Assembly (NCBI RefSeq): GCF_900102185.1
Contig: NZ_LT629690.1
Span: 1,550,001-1,614,000 of the forward strand
Direction of reading: 5' to 3'
Length of the DNA stretch: 64,000 nucleotides
From: Terriglobus roseus
Lineage (GTDB): Bacteria > Acidobacteriota > Terriglobia > Terriglobales > Acidobacteriaceae
Positions 34,153 to 42,591 of this stretch are shown here, one piece after another. Each line of letters opens with the position of its first letter. Position 1 is the first letter of the stretch. The notes under the pieces were generated by a model. It worked only from the letters and a program-made list of their open reading frames with translations, was not told the DNA's origin and ran no database searches. The translations under genes and the position numbers were made by a program.

Positions 34153-35064
34153 TTAAAGCAGAAAGCGCTTGGTGATGCCTTCGTAGGCGTCGATGCGGCG
34201 GTCGCGTAGGAAGGGCCAGTGCTGGCGCGTGACTTCGACGAGTGCGGGGTCGAGGGTTGCGTAGAGGATTTCTTCCTTGTCGTGCGAGGCTTTTGCGATG
34301 ATGCGGCCGAAGGGATCGGCGATGAAGCTGCCGCCCCAGAACTCGAGGCCTGCGCCTTCCGGGCCGGGCATGCTTACGCCTTCGTGGATCACGTCGCCCT
34401 GTTCATGGCCAACGCGATTTACGGCGCATACCCACACGCCGTTGCTGATGGCGTGGGCGCGCTGCGTGGTCTGCCATGCGTCGTACTGAGCTTCGCCGTA
34501 CTCTTCCTTCTCGCTGGGGTGCCAGCCGATGGCTGTGGGGTAGAAGAGGATCTCTGCGCCCTTGAGTGCGGTGACGCGTGCGCCTTCGGGATACCACTGG
34601 TCCCAACAGACGAGTGTGCCGATGTTGCCAGCGGTGGATTCGAGTGCGCGGAAGCCGAGGTCGCCCGGTGTGAAGTAGAACTTCTCGTAGTAGAGCGGGT
34701 CGTCGGGGATGTGCATCTTGCGATAGACGTCCGCGATGTGGCCGTCGCGTTCGATGGTGACGGCAGTGTTGTGATACAGGCCCGGCGCGCGGCGCTCAAA
34801 GAGCGATGCGATGACGACGACCTTGTTGTCTCGTGCGATTTGCGAGATGCGTTCGGTCGATGGGCCGGGGATGGATTCGGCGGTGGCGAAGAGTGCATGG
34901 TCTTCGCGCTGGCAGAAGTATTGTGCGCGGAAGAGCTCCGGCAGGCAGATGAGTTCTGCGCCGTTCTTCGCGGCTTCTTCAATGCGCGCTGCGGCTTTAT
35001 CGAGATTCTTCTGCGTGTCGGGCTCGCAGCTCATCTGGATGAGGGCTACGTTGGTCTTCTTCAT
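34153..35064 (-). CDS. aguB: AguB, N-carbamoylputrescine amidase
   Basis: A 303-aa nitrilase-superfamily enzyme. The catalytic triad is Glu in CLPELF, Lys in RKMHIPD and Cys in LVCWDQWYPEGARV. It hydrolyses N-carbamoylputrescine to putrescine, CO2 and ammonia; the HWPFLRDRRIDAY end is typical of this subgroup. ATG 35064 follows a GGGAG site; the longer frame to 35196 is not supported. It is followed by the small unknown gene and aguA. Confidence 0.93.
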   Translation of the reverse strand: MKKTNVALIQMSCEPDTQKNLDKAAARIEEAAKNGAELICLPELFRAQYFCQREDHALFATAESIPGPSTERISQIARDNKVVVIASLFERRAPGLYHNTAVTIERDGHIADVYRKMHIPDDPLYYEKFYFTPGDLGFRALESTAGNIGTLVCWDQWYPEGARVTALKGAEILFYPTAIGWHPSEKEEYGEAQYDAWQTTQRAHAISNGVWVCAVNRVGHEQGDVIHEGVSMPGPEGAGLEFWGGSFIADPFGRIIAKASHDKEEILYATLDPALVEVTRQHWPFLRDRRIDAYEGITKRFLL

Positions 35065-35172
35065 CTTGCGGTGCTCCCTTCGTGTAGGGCGGACTCTGGC
35101 CCTTGGTCCAGTCTGTGGCGCTTGTAGCATCGATTCTTCTATTGCGTGTAAACGCTGGTTGAATGCCTGGTT

Positions 35173-35221
35173 CGCGCTTTGCGCGGATGCCCACATCTCA
35201 GAATCGAGATGTGGGGCATCC
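35173..35221. terminator. Strong hairpins after the threonine aldolase gene
   Basis: CGCGC-TTT-GCGCG at 35173-35185 and a 15-16 bp stem GGATGCC..CATCTC / GAGATG..GGCATCC at 35185-35221 lie between the ltaE stop and the aguB start. The second stem begins three bases past ltaE but has no T-run; it may stabilise the mRNA end or act as a REP-like element. Confidence 0.6.
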
Positions 35222-35224
35222 GGT

Positions 35225-36271
35225 TTAGCTCATGATGGCGCGGATGTCTGCTGCGAGTTGATCAACGCGCGCTGGGTCAGTGTCCCAGGCGAACATGAAG
35301 CGTGCGCCGCCACCGATGAAGGTGTAGAAGCGCCAACCGCGATCGCGAAGTTGTTGCAGATGCGGTTCGCTTGCGAGCAGGAAGACAGCGTTGGCTTCCA
35401 CGTCAAACATGATGCTGGCGTTGGCTACATCTGCGATGGCGGCATGCAGGCGCTTCGCCATGGTGTTGGCGTGTTCGCCATTGCGCTTCCATGCGCCGCT
35501 TTCCAGCATGCCCACCCAGGGTGATGAGAGATAGCGCATCTTGGAGGCGAGCTGGCCTGCCTGTTTGCAGCGATAGTCGAAGTCTTCCGCGAGGGCGCGG
35601 TTGAAGAACAAGATGGCTTCACCGACGGCCATGCCGTTTTTGGTTCCACCAAAGCAGAGAACTTCCACGCCGGACTTCCACGTCATCTCTGCGGGTGTGC
35701 AACCGACGTGCGCGATGGCGTTGGCGAAACGTGCGCCGTCCATGTGCAGGTGCATCTTCAACTCGCGTGTGGTTTCGCTGATGGCTTTGAGCTGATCGAG
35801 CGTGTAGACGCGGCCTGTTTCCGTGGACTGTGTGATGGTGACAGCTTTGGGGCGAGGGAAGTGAATGTCCTGACGCGAGGTGGCGAGGGTTCGGATGGCT
35901 TCGGGAGTCATCTTGCCGTCGATGGTCTGCGCGGTGAGGAGCTTGCTGCCGTTGGAGAAGAACTCGGGTGCGCCGCACTCGTCGGTTTCCACGTGCGCTG
36001 TCTGTGCGCAGATGACGGAGTGGTAGCTCTGGCAGAGCGATGCGAGCGACATGGAGTTGGCCGCGGTGCCGTTGAAGGCGAAGAAGACTTCGCAGTCTGT
36101 TTCGAAGAGATCGCGGAAGAGGTTGGAGGCCCGTGCTGTCCATGGATCGTCACCGTAAGGGGTGGCGTGGCCGTGGTTGGCTTCCTGCATGGCAGCCCAT
36201 GCTTCAGGGCAGATTCCGGAGTAGTTGTCGCTGGCGAACTGTTGCGAATTATCAGTGCTGATGTGGCTCAT
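35225..36271 (-). CDS. ltaE: LtaE-type low-specificity threonine aldolase
   Basis: A 348-aa PLP enzyme, fold-type I. SDNYSGICPEAW at the start and DPWTARASNLF are conserved; HMDGARFANA near residue 177 holds the cofactor-binding Asp/Arg, and CFGGTKNGMAVGEA near 209 the PLP Lys. It cleaves threonine or allo-threonine to glycine and acetaldehyde. It lies within the polyamine gene region but between two terminators, so a separate transcript is likely. A tie to polyamine synthesis is not known. Confidence 0.9.
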   Translation of the reverse strand: MSHISTDNSQQFASDNYSGICPEAWAAMQEANHGHATPYGDDPWTARASNLFRDLFETDCEVFFAFNGTAANSMSLASLCQSYHSVICAQTAHVETDECGAPEFFSNGSKLLTAQTIDGKMTPEAIRTLATSRQDIHFPRPKAVTITQSTETGRVYTLDQLKAISETTRELKMHLHMDGARFANAIAHVGCTPAEMTWKSGVEVLCFGGTKNGMAVGEAILFFNRALAEDFDYRCKQAGQLASKMRYLSSPWVGMLESGAWKRNGEHANTMAKRLHAAIADVANASIMFDVEANAVFLLASEPHLQQLRDRGWRFYTFIGGGARFMFAWDTDPARVDQLAADIRAIMS

Positions 36272-36315
36272 CTCACCTCATTCGATGAAGCAAACGTGCT
36301 TCTCGATGGACAGAG

Positions 36316-36346
36316 AAAGAGCGCTGGCTTGTGGCCAGCGCTCTTT
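36316..36346 (-). terminator. Terminator after the arginine decarboxylase gene
   Basis: AAAGAGCGCTGGC (36316-36328), loop TTGTG and a perfectly complementary 13-base arm (36334-36346). On the minus strand the stem ends in CTCTTT, with a TTT end. It sits between ltaE and the pdaD stop. Confidence 0.85.
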
Positions 36347-36370
36347 GCAGATTCCAGTTGCTGCGGAGCG

Positions 36371-36940
36371 CTACTTCTCCTCGTCATCCATGATGAGGAT
36401 GGCGGCGGCGATGGTGGTGGTCCACAGGCCCTTCTTGTCGCCAACGGCTGACTGCGTAACGTTTGCCGTGCGGACGATCTTGTTGGAGATGCGGTAGATT
36501 TCCTTCTTCTCGTCCCAGCTCTTGTCGGGATCGAACTCCACATCGAGGGTGGTGGCGAGCATTTCTGCTGCCAGCTCTTCCGCGTAGTCACCGGCCTGAT
36601 CTTCGGTTTCGCCGAAGCTGTGGTGCTCCGAGAGATAGCCGTAGGTGTTGCGATCGGTGGGGATAGCCACGCCGATGGATGAAACGCAGAGGCGGTGTGC
36701 TTCACGCGTGCTGTTTTCCGCGACCACTGCAAAGACGACCTCGCCGGGGTTCAGGTACTTCAGACCTTCCTTGCGGGTAATCAGCTTGCACTTGGGCGGG
36801 AAGATGGACGACACACGCACCAGATTCTGTGCCGCGATGCCGGCGTCGCGCAGCGCCATCTCAAACGACGTCAGTCGTTCCTTGTGCTTTCCTACGCCCT
36901 TCGTGAAGAAGATGCGCTTCGGAACCATGTTCATGCCCAA
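36371..36940 (-). CDS. pdaD: PdaD, pyruvoyl-dependent arginine decarboxylase
   Basis: A 189-aa proenzyme. [13 protein letters not shown] contains the S44-S45 self-cleavage site, where the second Ser becomes the pyruvoyl group. [16 protein letters not shown] and [18 protein letters not shown] are conserved. It turns arginine into agmatine, the substrate of AguA three genes downstream. Pyruvoyl enzymes of this kind occur in archaea, Chlamydia and a range of other bacteria including this phylum. ATG 36940 or the ATG four codons later. Confidence 0.93.
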   Translation of the reverse strand: MGMNMVPKRIFFTKGVGKHKERLTSFEMALRDAGIAAQNLVRVSSIFPPKCKLITRKEGLKYLNPGEVVFAVVAENSTREAHRLCVSSIGVAIPTDRNTYGYLSEHHSFGETEDQAGDYAEELAAEMLATTLDVEFDPDKSWDEKKEIYRISNKIVRTANVTQSAVGDKKGLWTTTIAAAILIMDDEEK

Positions 36941-37242
36941 TGTAGTCGTAGCCTCCAGACTGATTCGAAGACTGCTGCGATAAGCAGAAGCCCAAATGAA
37001 ATTATCACACGTTGGAGGCTTTGCCGGGGCGTTTGGGCAACGAGATTTGCGGGAATCGCAAATATTTACATGCGCGTAAGACGGCCTATTTTTTCGTACT
37101 CCAGAACGTCAATCTTCAGTAGGGCTTTGTGCCGAATTTCTGCTAATTTAAGAATCGGTGATTCACCGCCTTTTCACACCACATCTGTAGCGAAAACCTA
37201 CCGGGTACTGGCAAAGCCAGCCTGGGGGAACTAAGGAGTCGT
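36941..37242. promoter_or_regulatory. 302-bp divergent region between pdaD and glnA, with dyad
   Basis: No gene seen. It should hold the pdaD and glnA promoters. A perfect dyad ATTTGCG-GGAAT-CGCAAAT is at 37045-37063 and a short hairpin CTGGC-AAA-GCCAG at 37208-37220, just before the glnA ribosome site AAGGAG (37233-37238). The dyad could be a nitrogen or polyamine regulator site; no consensus is recognised. No sigma-54 pattern was found here. Confidence 0.4.
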
Positions 37243-38673
37243 ATGTCCGGCAATTACCGCGATTTTCTCGAACTGTCGTATGCAGAGCTCGAAGACCTCA
37301 ACCTTGCAGCTAAGGATCAGCGCAAGAAGCGCGTAGCAATCGACAAGATTCAGGAAGAGCGTCTGAAGTACCTGACGGACACGAAGGGCATTAAGGCCGT
37401 CACGGTGCTGTTCAGTGACCTGGAAGGTCGCCTGCACATGCTTGACTATGACAAGAAGTTTCTGGTCAACAGCTATGACAACCTGACCTTTGATGGTTCC
37501 TCTATCCGTGGCTTTACGGCGCAGAAGGAATCCGATCTTCGCCTTGGCCTGGACTGGAACGCGTTCTACTGGACGCCGTCGGATGTCTTCGGCACCGGCA
37601 AGGTCATGGTCTTCGGCGAAGTCATCGATAAGAACGGCGCGCCGTATGCTGCCGATCTGCGCGGCATCCTGAAGCAGTATGCGAACAAGATGTATGACGA
37701 GAAGGGCTACACGCTGAACGCTGCGAACGAAGTTGAAGGCTTCCTGTTCGAGGGCGTGGATGCAGAGCGCAGCTATCACAAGACCGGCTCGTTTGAGTAC
37801 GTGAACGCTGGTGGCTACTACCACTCGCTGCCTGGCGATCCGCTGCGTGAGTTCATTGACACCGCTGCGGAAGTACAGCGCGCGATGGGCTTCGAAAACG
37901 AGAAGGACCACCCGGAAGTGGCTCCGTCGCAGTTCGAAATCAACTACACCTATGGTGATGTGGTTTCTGCTGCTGACCAGATTCAGCTGTACAAGCTGAT
38001 CTGCCGCCAGGTGGCTACGCAGATGGGTATGACCGCATCGTTCCTGCCCAAGCCGGTTACCGGCGTGAATGGCAGCGGCATGCACACCAACGTTTCCATC
38101 ACCAAGGACAAGAAGAACCTCTTCTTCGACAAGGCCGGCGAAGAGAACATGTCGGATCTGGCATGGAGCTTCATCGACAAGATTCTCACGCACGGCAATG
38201 ACATCTGCCTGCTGCTGAACTCGTCAGTGAATGCGTACCGCCGTCTTGATCCGCACTTCGAAGCTCCGAACCAGATCAAGGCTTCGGCTACCGATCGTGG
38301 ATCGATGGTTCGTATTCCCATCGGCAACGAGAAGTCGGCACGTGTTGAGGTTCGTTCGGTTGGTCCGGATGCGAACCCCTACGGCGTGCTGTACTCGGTC
38401 TTCAAGACCGGTCTCGACGGACAGGTTGGCAACATTGAAAACCTGCGTCAGGCTGCTCGTTACCTGCCGGACAACATCTACACAGCCATCGAGAACTTCC
38501 AGGGATCGGAGTGGATCACGAGCCTGCTGGGTTCGGATGTGAAGGAGCGCTTCGCTGAGCTGAAGAAGGCTTCAGCAGATCGTTGCCCGCGTCTTCTGGG
38601 CACGGTGGTCAAGGGCAGCGAAGTCCAGTTCCACCACGAAGTCTACAACCAGCTCCTCTGGGGCCAGTTCTAG
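37243..38673 (+). CDS. glnA: GlnA, type I glutamine synthetase
   Basis: A 476-aa enzyme. FDGSSIRGF (about residue 82), the metal ligands of ANEVEGFLF and PSQFEINYTYG, the substrate-binding NGSGMHTNVSI (about 277) and the ATP segment RRLDPHFEAPNQI are in place. It assembles as a dodecamer and makes glutamine from glutamate and ammonia. The adenylylation Tyr loop (usually NLY-x-LPPEE) is not obvious in the expected C-terminal position, so regulation may differ from the enterobacterial enzyme. Start ATG 37243 has AAGGAG four bases upstream. Confidence 0.95.
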   Translation: MSGNYRDFLELSYAELEDLNLAAKDQRKKRVAIDKIQEERLKYLTDTKGIKAVTVLFSDLEGRLHMLDYDKKFLVNSYDNLTFDGSSIRGFTAQKESDLRLGLDWNAFYWTPSDVFGTGKVMVFGEVIDKNGAPYAADLRGILKQYANKMYDEKGYTLNAANEVEGFLFEGVDAERSYHKTGSFEYVNAGGYYHSLPGDPLREFIDTAAEVQRAMGFENEKDHPEVAPSQFEINYTYGDVVSAADQIQLYKLICRQVATQMGMTASFLPKPVTGVNGSGMHTNVSITKDKKNLFFDKAGEENMSDLAWSFIDKILTHGNDICLLLNSSVNAYRRLDPHFEAPNQIKASATDRGSMVRIPIGNEKSARVEVRSVGPDANPYGVLYSVFKTGLDGQVGNIENLRQAARYLPDNIYTAIENFQGSEWITSLLGSDVKERFAELKKASADRCPRLLGTVVKGSEVQFHHEVYNQLLWGQF

Positions 38674-38741
38674 TGCTTCGGTACTTCGTACTGTTCTCGA
38701 CGTGCTTCGCACGTGTTCGTTGTAGCAGCTAAGAGATCAAG

Positions 38742-38766
38742 AGCCCGGCTTCGCGCCGGGCTTTTT
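38742..38766 (+). terminator. glnA terminator
   Basis: AGCCCGGC-TTCGC-GCCGGGCT with a T-run directly after it, a standard intrinsic terminator. Smaller hairpins GTAC-TTC-GTAC and CGTGC-TTC-GCACG precede it, just after the glnA stop. Confidence 0.9.
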
Positions 38767-38783
38767 GATTTTTGTGGTGGTTT

Positions 38784-39365
38784 TTAACGGCGATTATTCG
38801 GTAGGTGGATGCGGAAGACTACGCCTGCACCGAAGCGGATGTTTCGTTGGCGATCATCGATGCCGTTGGGTAGGTTGGTTTGCAGATAGTCAATCTGCAC
38901 CGGGCGCAGAAGGACTGCGTGGCTTAACGGGAGATCGATGCTTCCGCCGATTGCCATTGCGAGGTTTGTTGAGGTGTCTGTGTGCGTGTTGGTGGCGACG
39001 ATGAAGTCGCTATCGAAGCCGCGCACTGCACCGAAGAGCGCCTGTGCGTTGATACGGATGCGATGGATCGGCACGGTATAGCGTGGGCCTGCGAGCAGCG
39101 TGATTTCGCTGAGTCCACGTGTGCTTGCGGGAACACGATCGACGGTGCCGCCAGCGGCTTCTACTACTGCGCGTACATGAGGCAGGATGGGAATGGAGGC
39201 TTCAATTGCACCTCCTTGAAGGATGAAACATCCGCAGCTTCCTGGCGGTGCATTGGCTGCGGTGGCCGAGTATCGAAGGCCTACCTGCAGAGAGTTGTCG
39301 TGCATTTGCGCGTGTGCTGCGACGCATAACGATGCGGCAGCAAAAAGTGAAACAACAAGCTTCAT
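38784..39365 (-). CDS. Exported protein, probably a small outer-membrane beta-barrel
   Basis: A 193-aa protein from ATG 39365, which lies in an ATGA overlap with the NHL gene; the longer frame to 39506 lies inside that gene. The signal peptide ends near residue 20 (AHA). The rest alternates polar and hydrophobic residues (SLQVGLRYSATAA, LLAGPRYTVPI, IRFGAGVVFRIHL), as in small outer-membrane barrels, and ends in basic residues instead of a C-terminal Phe. No family named. Confidence 0.7.
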   Translation of the reverse strand: MKLVVSLFAAASLCVAAHAQMHDNSLQVGLRYSATAANAPPGSCGCFILQGGAIEASIPILPHVRAVVEAAGGTVDRVPASTRGLSEITLLAGPRYTVPIHRIRINAQALFGAVRGFDSDFIVATNTHTDTSTNLAMAIGGSIDLPLSHAVLLRPVQIDYLQTNLPNGIDDRQRNIRFGAGVVFRIHLPNNRR

Positions 39366-41545
39366 TGCGTGAGATCCAATTCCACCGGGACGGAGTGCGT
39401 GAGCGTGTCGCCCACTACGCCTGTGGTGGTAGCAGTGATGGTGCAGTTGTAGCGGTGCGTGTTGTCTGCGGGATTGGTAATGGAGGTAGTGCGAAAACCG
39501 CCGCATCCTTGCAGAGAGAGTGTGCCGAGGATGAGAAGGAAGGCTGGAAGGCGCTTGCGTTTGGGCGGGAAGATGCCGAGTAGAAGCAACGCGCTGAATA
39601 TGCCGGTGGGGATTGATGGATTGCGTGCGAGTGTTGCTGGGAGTTTGATCATCAGCGATACCGCGATGGGGTCGCCTGCGAGGGTGAAGGTGGATGGTGT
39701 GAAGGTGGCTGTGGCACCACTGGGCAGACCGCTGATGGTGAGTGTTGTTGTGTGATTCAGCGTGCCGTTCAGCGGTAGCAGCGTGATGGGGATGCTCACT
39801 GAGTTGTTGGCACCGCCGCTGTAACTGGTTGCGGATGTGGTGAGAGAGAAATCAGGCGCTGCGACTACTGTCTGCGTAATGGATGTGGAGGTGCTGGTGG
39901 CGTAGGCACTGTCGCCGCTGTAGATGGCTCGGAGTGTATGTGTGCCGGCAGTGAGCGATGCGGTGGAGAGTATGGCTGCGCCGGCAGTCAGCTGCACTGT
40001 GGCGATGTTGTTGCTGCCGTCCTGAAAGATGACGTTGCCTGTGGGAGGCGTTAACAGCGAACCTGCGACCGTTGCTGTGAGTTTGATCGGTGCCCCGGAA
40101 TAGCTGATGGAGCCGTCGCTGACGAGAGCGATTCGCGATGTTGCCAGGTTTGTGCCGGGTACTCCTATGCCTGTGAGTCGCAGCATGGAGGGCGGTGCTG
40201 AGGAGGATTGGACCAGGCCGATTGTTTGCGCGCTTCCGTTTGCTTGCGGAGTAAACGCTAACTGAAGGGAACACTGCGCCTTTGCGGCGAGTGTGAAAGG
40301 CGGCGTGCTGCAGTTGCCGTTTGAGGCTATGGAGAATGCTGGCGACAGTGTGACTGACGTGATCAGGAGCGGCGTGTCTGCGGCGTTCTGTAGCAGCAAT
40401 GTCTGCGTTGCAGAGGTTTGCCCGATGGGGATGCTTCCGAAGTCGAGCGAGGGAAGTGCGAGACGCTGCACCTGGTGGTTACGGCGGTCACTGATGGCGA
40501 TGTCGCCGTTAGCATTTGTTGCAACGGAAGAAGGGGAGTTGAGAGCGCCGGTTGCGAGCGTGCCCTGCTTACCGTTGCCAGCGAGATTGTTGTTTGCCGT
40601 GGTTGAGGTTTGCAGGACTTGTTGGAGTTGCGCGTCGGCAACGACGATGTTGCCTGAGGCGTCGAGGGTCATGCCCTGGGGACTACGGAAGGTTGTGTTG
40701 CCATACGCGCTAATGGTGCCGTCGGGTGAAAGCATGCGGATGCGGCGGGCATCGGTATCGGCGATGAGGATTGCGCCGTTGTTCAGAACCAGTAGAGATG
40801 CGGGTCTGCGGAACGTGGCATTCGTTGCGGAGCCTCCATCACCTGAATCGCCTTCTTTGCCTGTGCCAGCAACGGCGACGATGTTTCCGTTTGCGGCGAT
40901 GCGGCGGATGCGGTGATTGCCTGTGTCGGCGATGAGGAGAGTGCCGTCAGAGTCGAGGGCTAAACCGCTCGGATTGCGGAGCTGGGCGATCTTAGCGGGG
41001 CTGCCGTCGGCGGAGTCTCCGGGCTTGCCATTGCCCGCAATGGTGGTGATAGTTCCGTCGGGTGAGACGCTGCGGATGCAATGATTTCCGGTATCGGCAA
41101 TGAAGAGTGTTCCATCGGATTTGAGCGCGATGGACGTGGGGCGATTGAGGAGAGCTTTGGTGGCTGCGCCGCTATCGCCGTCGTAGCCTTCGCGTCCAGT
41201 TCCTGCGACAACGGTAAGTTGGCCTGCGGGAGTGATGCTGGTAACTATGTTGTTTCGACTATCTGCAACGAACAGATTGCCTGTCGCATCATAAACGACC
41301 GTACGAGGGGTTCCCATGCGGGTTGTAGTGGCATTTCCAGCGGCGGTTCTGCCGTCGCTGCCGTTGCCACTCAGGGTGGTTATTGTGTTGCCAGAGTTCA
41401 GAACCAGGCGAGTTTGTGACGGTATGGAAAATGCTATGAAGAGCAGAGCAAACGCCAATATGTGTCGCGAGCATCGGATGACACAAGGCACTGTACTGCG
41501 AATGTGGCCACGAATTATGGGGGCCACCAGGGGACTCAGCTTCAT
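39362..41545 (-). CDS. NHL-repeat/Ig-like surface protein with C-terminal anchor
   Basis: A 727-aa exported protein. After a long signal-like segment (hydrophobic about residues 28-42) come six or so NHL repeats (for example LFIADTGNHCIRSVSPDGTITTIAGNG, here quoted in part: IADTGNHCIRSV), a HYDIN/ASPM-like strand domain with LDFGSIPIG, and an Ig-like repeat with PTGNVIFQDGSN. A membrane helix near residue 665 followed by PPKRKR and a second helix with LQGCGG closes the protein, an arrangement common in acidobacterial surface proteins. Probably a beta-propeller displayed on the cell surface. Confidence 0.8.
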   Translation of the reverse strand: MKLSPLVAPIIRGHIRSTVPCVIRCSRHILAFALLFIAFSIPSQTRLVLNSGNTITTLSGNGSDGRTAAGNATTTRMGTPRTVVYDATGNLFVADSRNNIVTSITPAGQLTVVAGTGREGYDGDSGAATKALLNRPTSIALKSDGTLFIADTGNHCIRSVSPDGTITTIAGNGKPGDSADGSPAKIAQLRNPSGLALDSDGTLLIADTGNHRIRRIAANGNIVAVAGTGKEGDSGDGGSATNATFRRPASLLVLNNGAILIADTDARRIRMLSPDGTISAYGNTTFRSPQGMTLDASGNIVVADAQLQQVLQTSTTANNNLAGNGKQGTLATGALNSPSSVATNANGDIAISDRRNHQVQRLALPSLDFGSIPIGQTSATQTLLLQNAADTPLLITSVTLSPAFSIASNGNCSTPPFTLAAKAQCSLQLAFTPQANGSAQTIGLVQSSSAPPSMLRLTGIGVPGTNLATSRIALVSDGSISYSGAPIKLTATVAGSLLTPPTGNVIFQDGSNNIATVQLTAGAAILSTASLTAGTHTLRAIYSGDSAYATSTSTSITQTVVAAPDFSLTTSATSYSGGANNSVSIPITLLPLNGTLNHTTTLTISGLPSGATATFTPSTFTLAGDPIAVSLMIKLPATLARNPSIPTGIFSALLLLGIFPPKRKRLPAFLLILGTLSLQGCGGFRTTSITNPADNTHRYNCTITATTTGVVGDTLTHSVPVELDLTQ

Positions 41546-41657
41546 GGATTCAGGAGATTATCGCAGTTTTTGGGAGTCACGATCGAGGTACTAACACCTT
41601 TGGTACATAGTGAAGACCCACCTTTGGGGGTTAGCCTTACTACCAGCCTTGTAATTC

Positions 41658-41686
41658 GCATTGATTCCCAAATCGGGAACGAATGC
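41658..41686. promoter_or_regulatory. Three-part dyad upstream of the EAL gene
   Basis: GCATT-GA-TTCCC-AAATC-GGGAA-CG-AATGC: two nested perfect half-site pairs over 29 bases, in the 210-bp divergent gap between the NHL and EAL genes. It resembles a transcription factor operator; the factor is unknown. Confidence 0.5.
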
Positions 41687-41755
41687 TGGATGATTAAGGT
41701 GTGAGCTGGTCTTAAGGATTGCTGTTACTCACGTTGGAAGAGGCCAGTCAGGAGC

Positions 41756-42571
41756 ATGCAAGATTTGGAGTACCAATACTGGGTGCGTGAACAGGAACGC
41801 AGATTGCGAACTGCATCCCACTCGGGCCGCGTACGCGGTGGTATACCGAAATTTTCTATGGCTTTTCAGCCGATCGTGAATGTCGCCAGTGGTGCGATTT
41901 ACGGTTACGAGTCGCTTGTGCGCTCTGAGAGCGGCGACTCCGCTCATAGTGTTCTTTCGCGTGTGCCCACGGAACATTTCCATACCTTTGATCGCGCATG
42001 CCGTTCGAAGGCAATGTCTGAGGCGATCCGTTGCGGATTCCTCGAGACGGGCCCAACGCGTCTTTGCGTGAATGTGAATCCAAACGCTGCGATCAATGAG
42101 GCAAGCGACCTTCGCCGTACGTGCGATGAGGCCGCCGAGATGGGCTTTCCGCTGGAACGGCTTGTGCTTGAGTTGGTGGAAGACGAAGAGATCTGGGATC
42201 TGGCGAAGCTGAAACCCATCATCGATGAGTATCGCGAATACGGCGTGAAGGTGGCGATGGATGATTTCGGCGCGGGTTATTCCGGCCTGAAGCTGCTCTC
42301 GCGGCTGAAGCCCGATGTGATTAAGCTGGATATGGCGCTGGTGCATGCGATGGATGAAGACCGCACGTCGCAGGTGATTGTGAAGGCGATTGTGCAGGCT
42401 TGCTTTGAACTGGGTATCGTCACCATTGCAGAGGGCGTGGAGCGATATGACCAGGCAATGCGTCTGCGCGATATGGGAGTGGTGTTTCAGCAGGGCTATT
42501 ACTTTGCCCGGCCCGCCTTTGAGGCGCTTCCCACTGTCCAGTTCGAGTTGCCAGAGTTGCAGATCGGTTAA
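41756..42571 (+). CDS. EAL-domain c-di-GMP phosphodiesterase, stand-alone
   Basis: A 271-aa protein that is almost only an EAL domain. The signature E-A-L is ESL (residues 52-54) here; the remaining metal and substrate residues are present: Asn in CVNVNPNAA, Glu in ELVEDEE, DDFGAGYSGL, Lys in IKLDMALV, Glu in AEGVERY and Gln in FQQGYYFA. So activity is likely despite the variant. The AGGAG at 41750 lies one base before ATG 41756; TTG 41765 would be better spaced. c-di-GMP control of motility or surface life is the usual role. Confidence 0.88.
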   Translation: MQDLEYQYWVREQERRLRTASHSGRVRGGIPKFSMAFQPIVNVASGAIYGYESLVRSESGDSAHSVLSRVPTEHFHTFDRACRSKAMSEAIRCGFLETGPTRLCVNVNPNAAINEASDLRRTCDEAAEMGFPLERLVLELVEDEEIWDLAKLKPIIDEYREYGVKVAMDDFGAGYSGLKLLSRLKPDVIKLDMALVHAMDEDRTSQVIVKAIVQACFELGIVTIAEGVERYDQAMRLRDMGVVFQQGYYFARPAFEALPTVQFELPELQIG

Positions 42572-42591
42572 GCGATCCGCAACCCCTCTTT

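Noticed and set aside
37200-37242. Sigma-54 promoter before glnA (TGGCAAAG near 37209)
   Set aside because: The -12 GC is absent at the required spacing; the sequence is a short hairpin.
37231-38193. Minus-strand frame under glnA
   Set aside because: Antisense to glutamine synthetase; no domain visible.
39852-40274. Candidate CRISPR-like or tandem repeats in the NHL gene
   Set aside because: The repeated DNA encodes NHL propeller blades; spacing follows protein repeats and there are no identical direct repeats with spacers.
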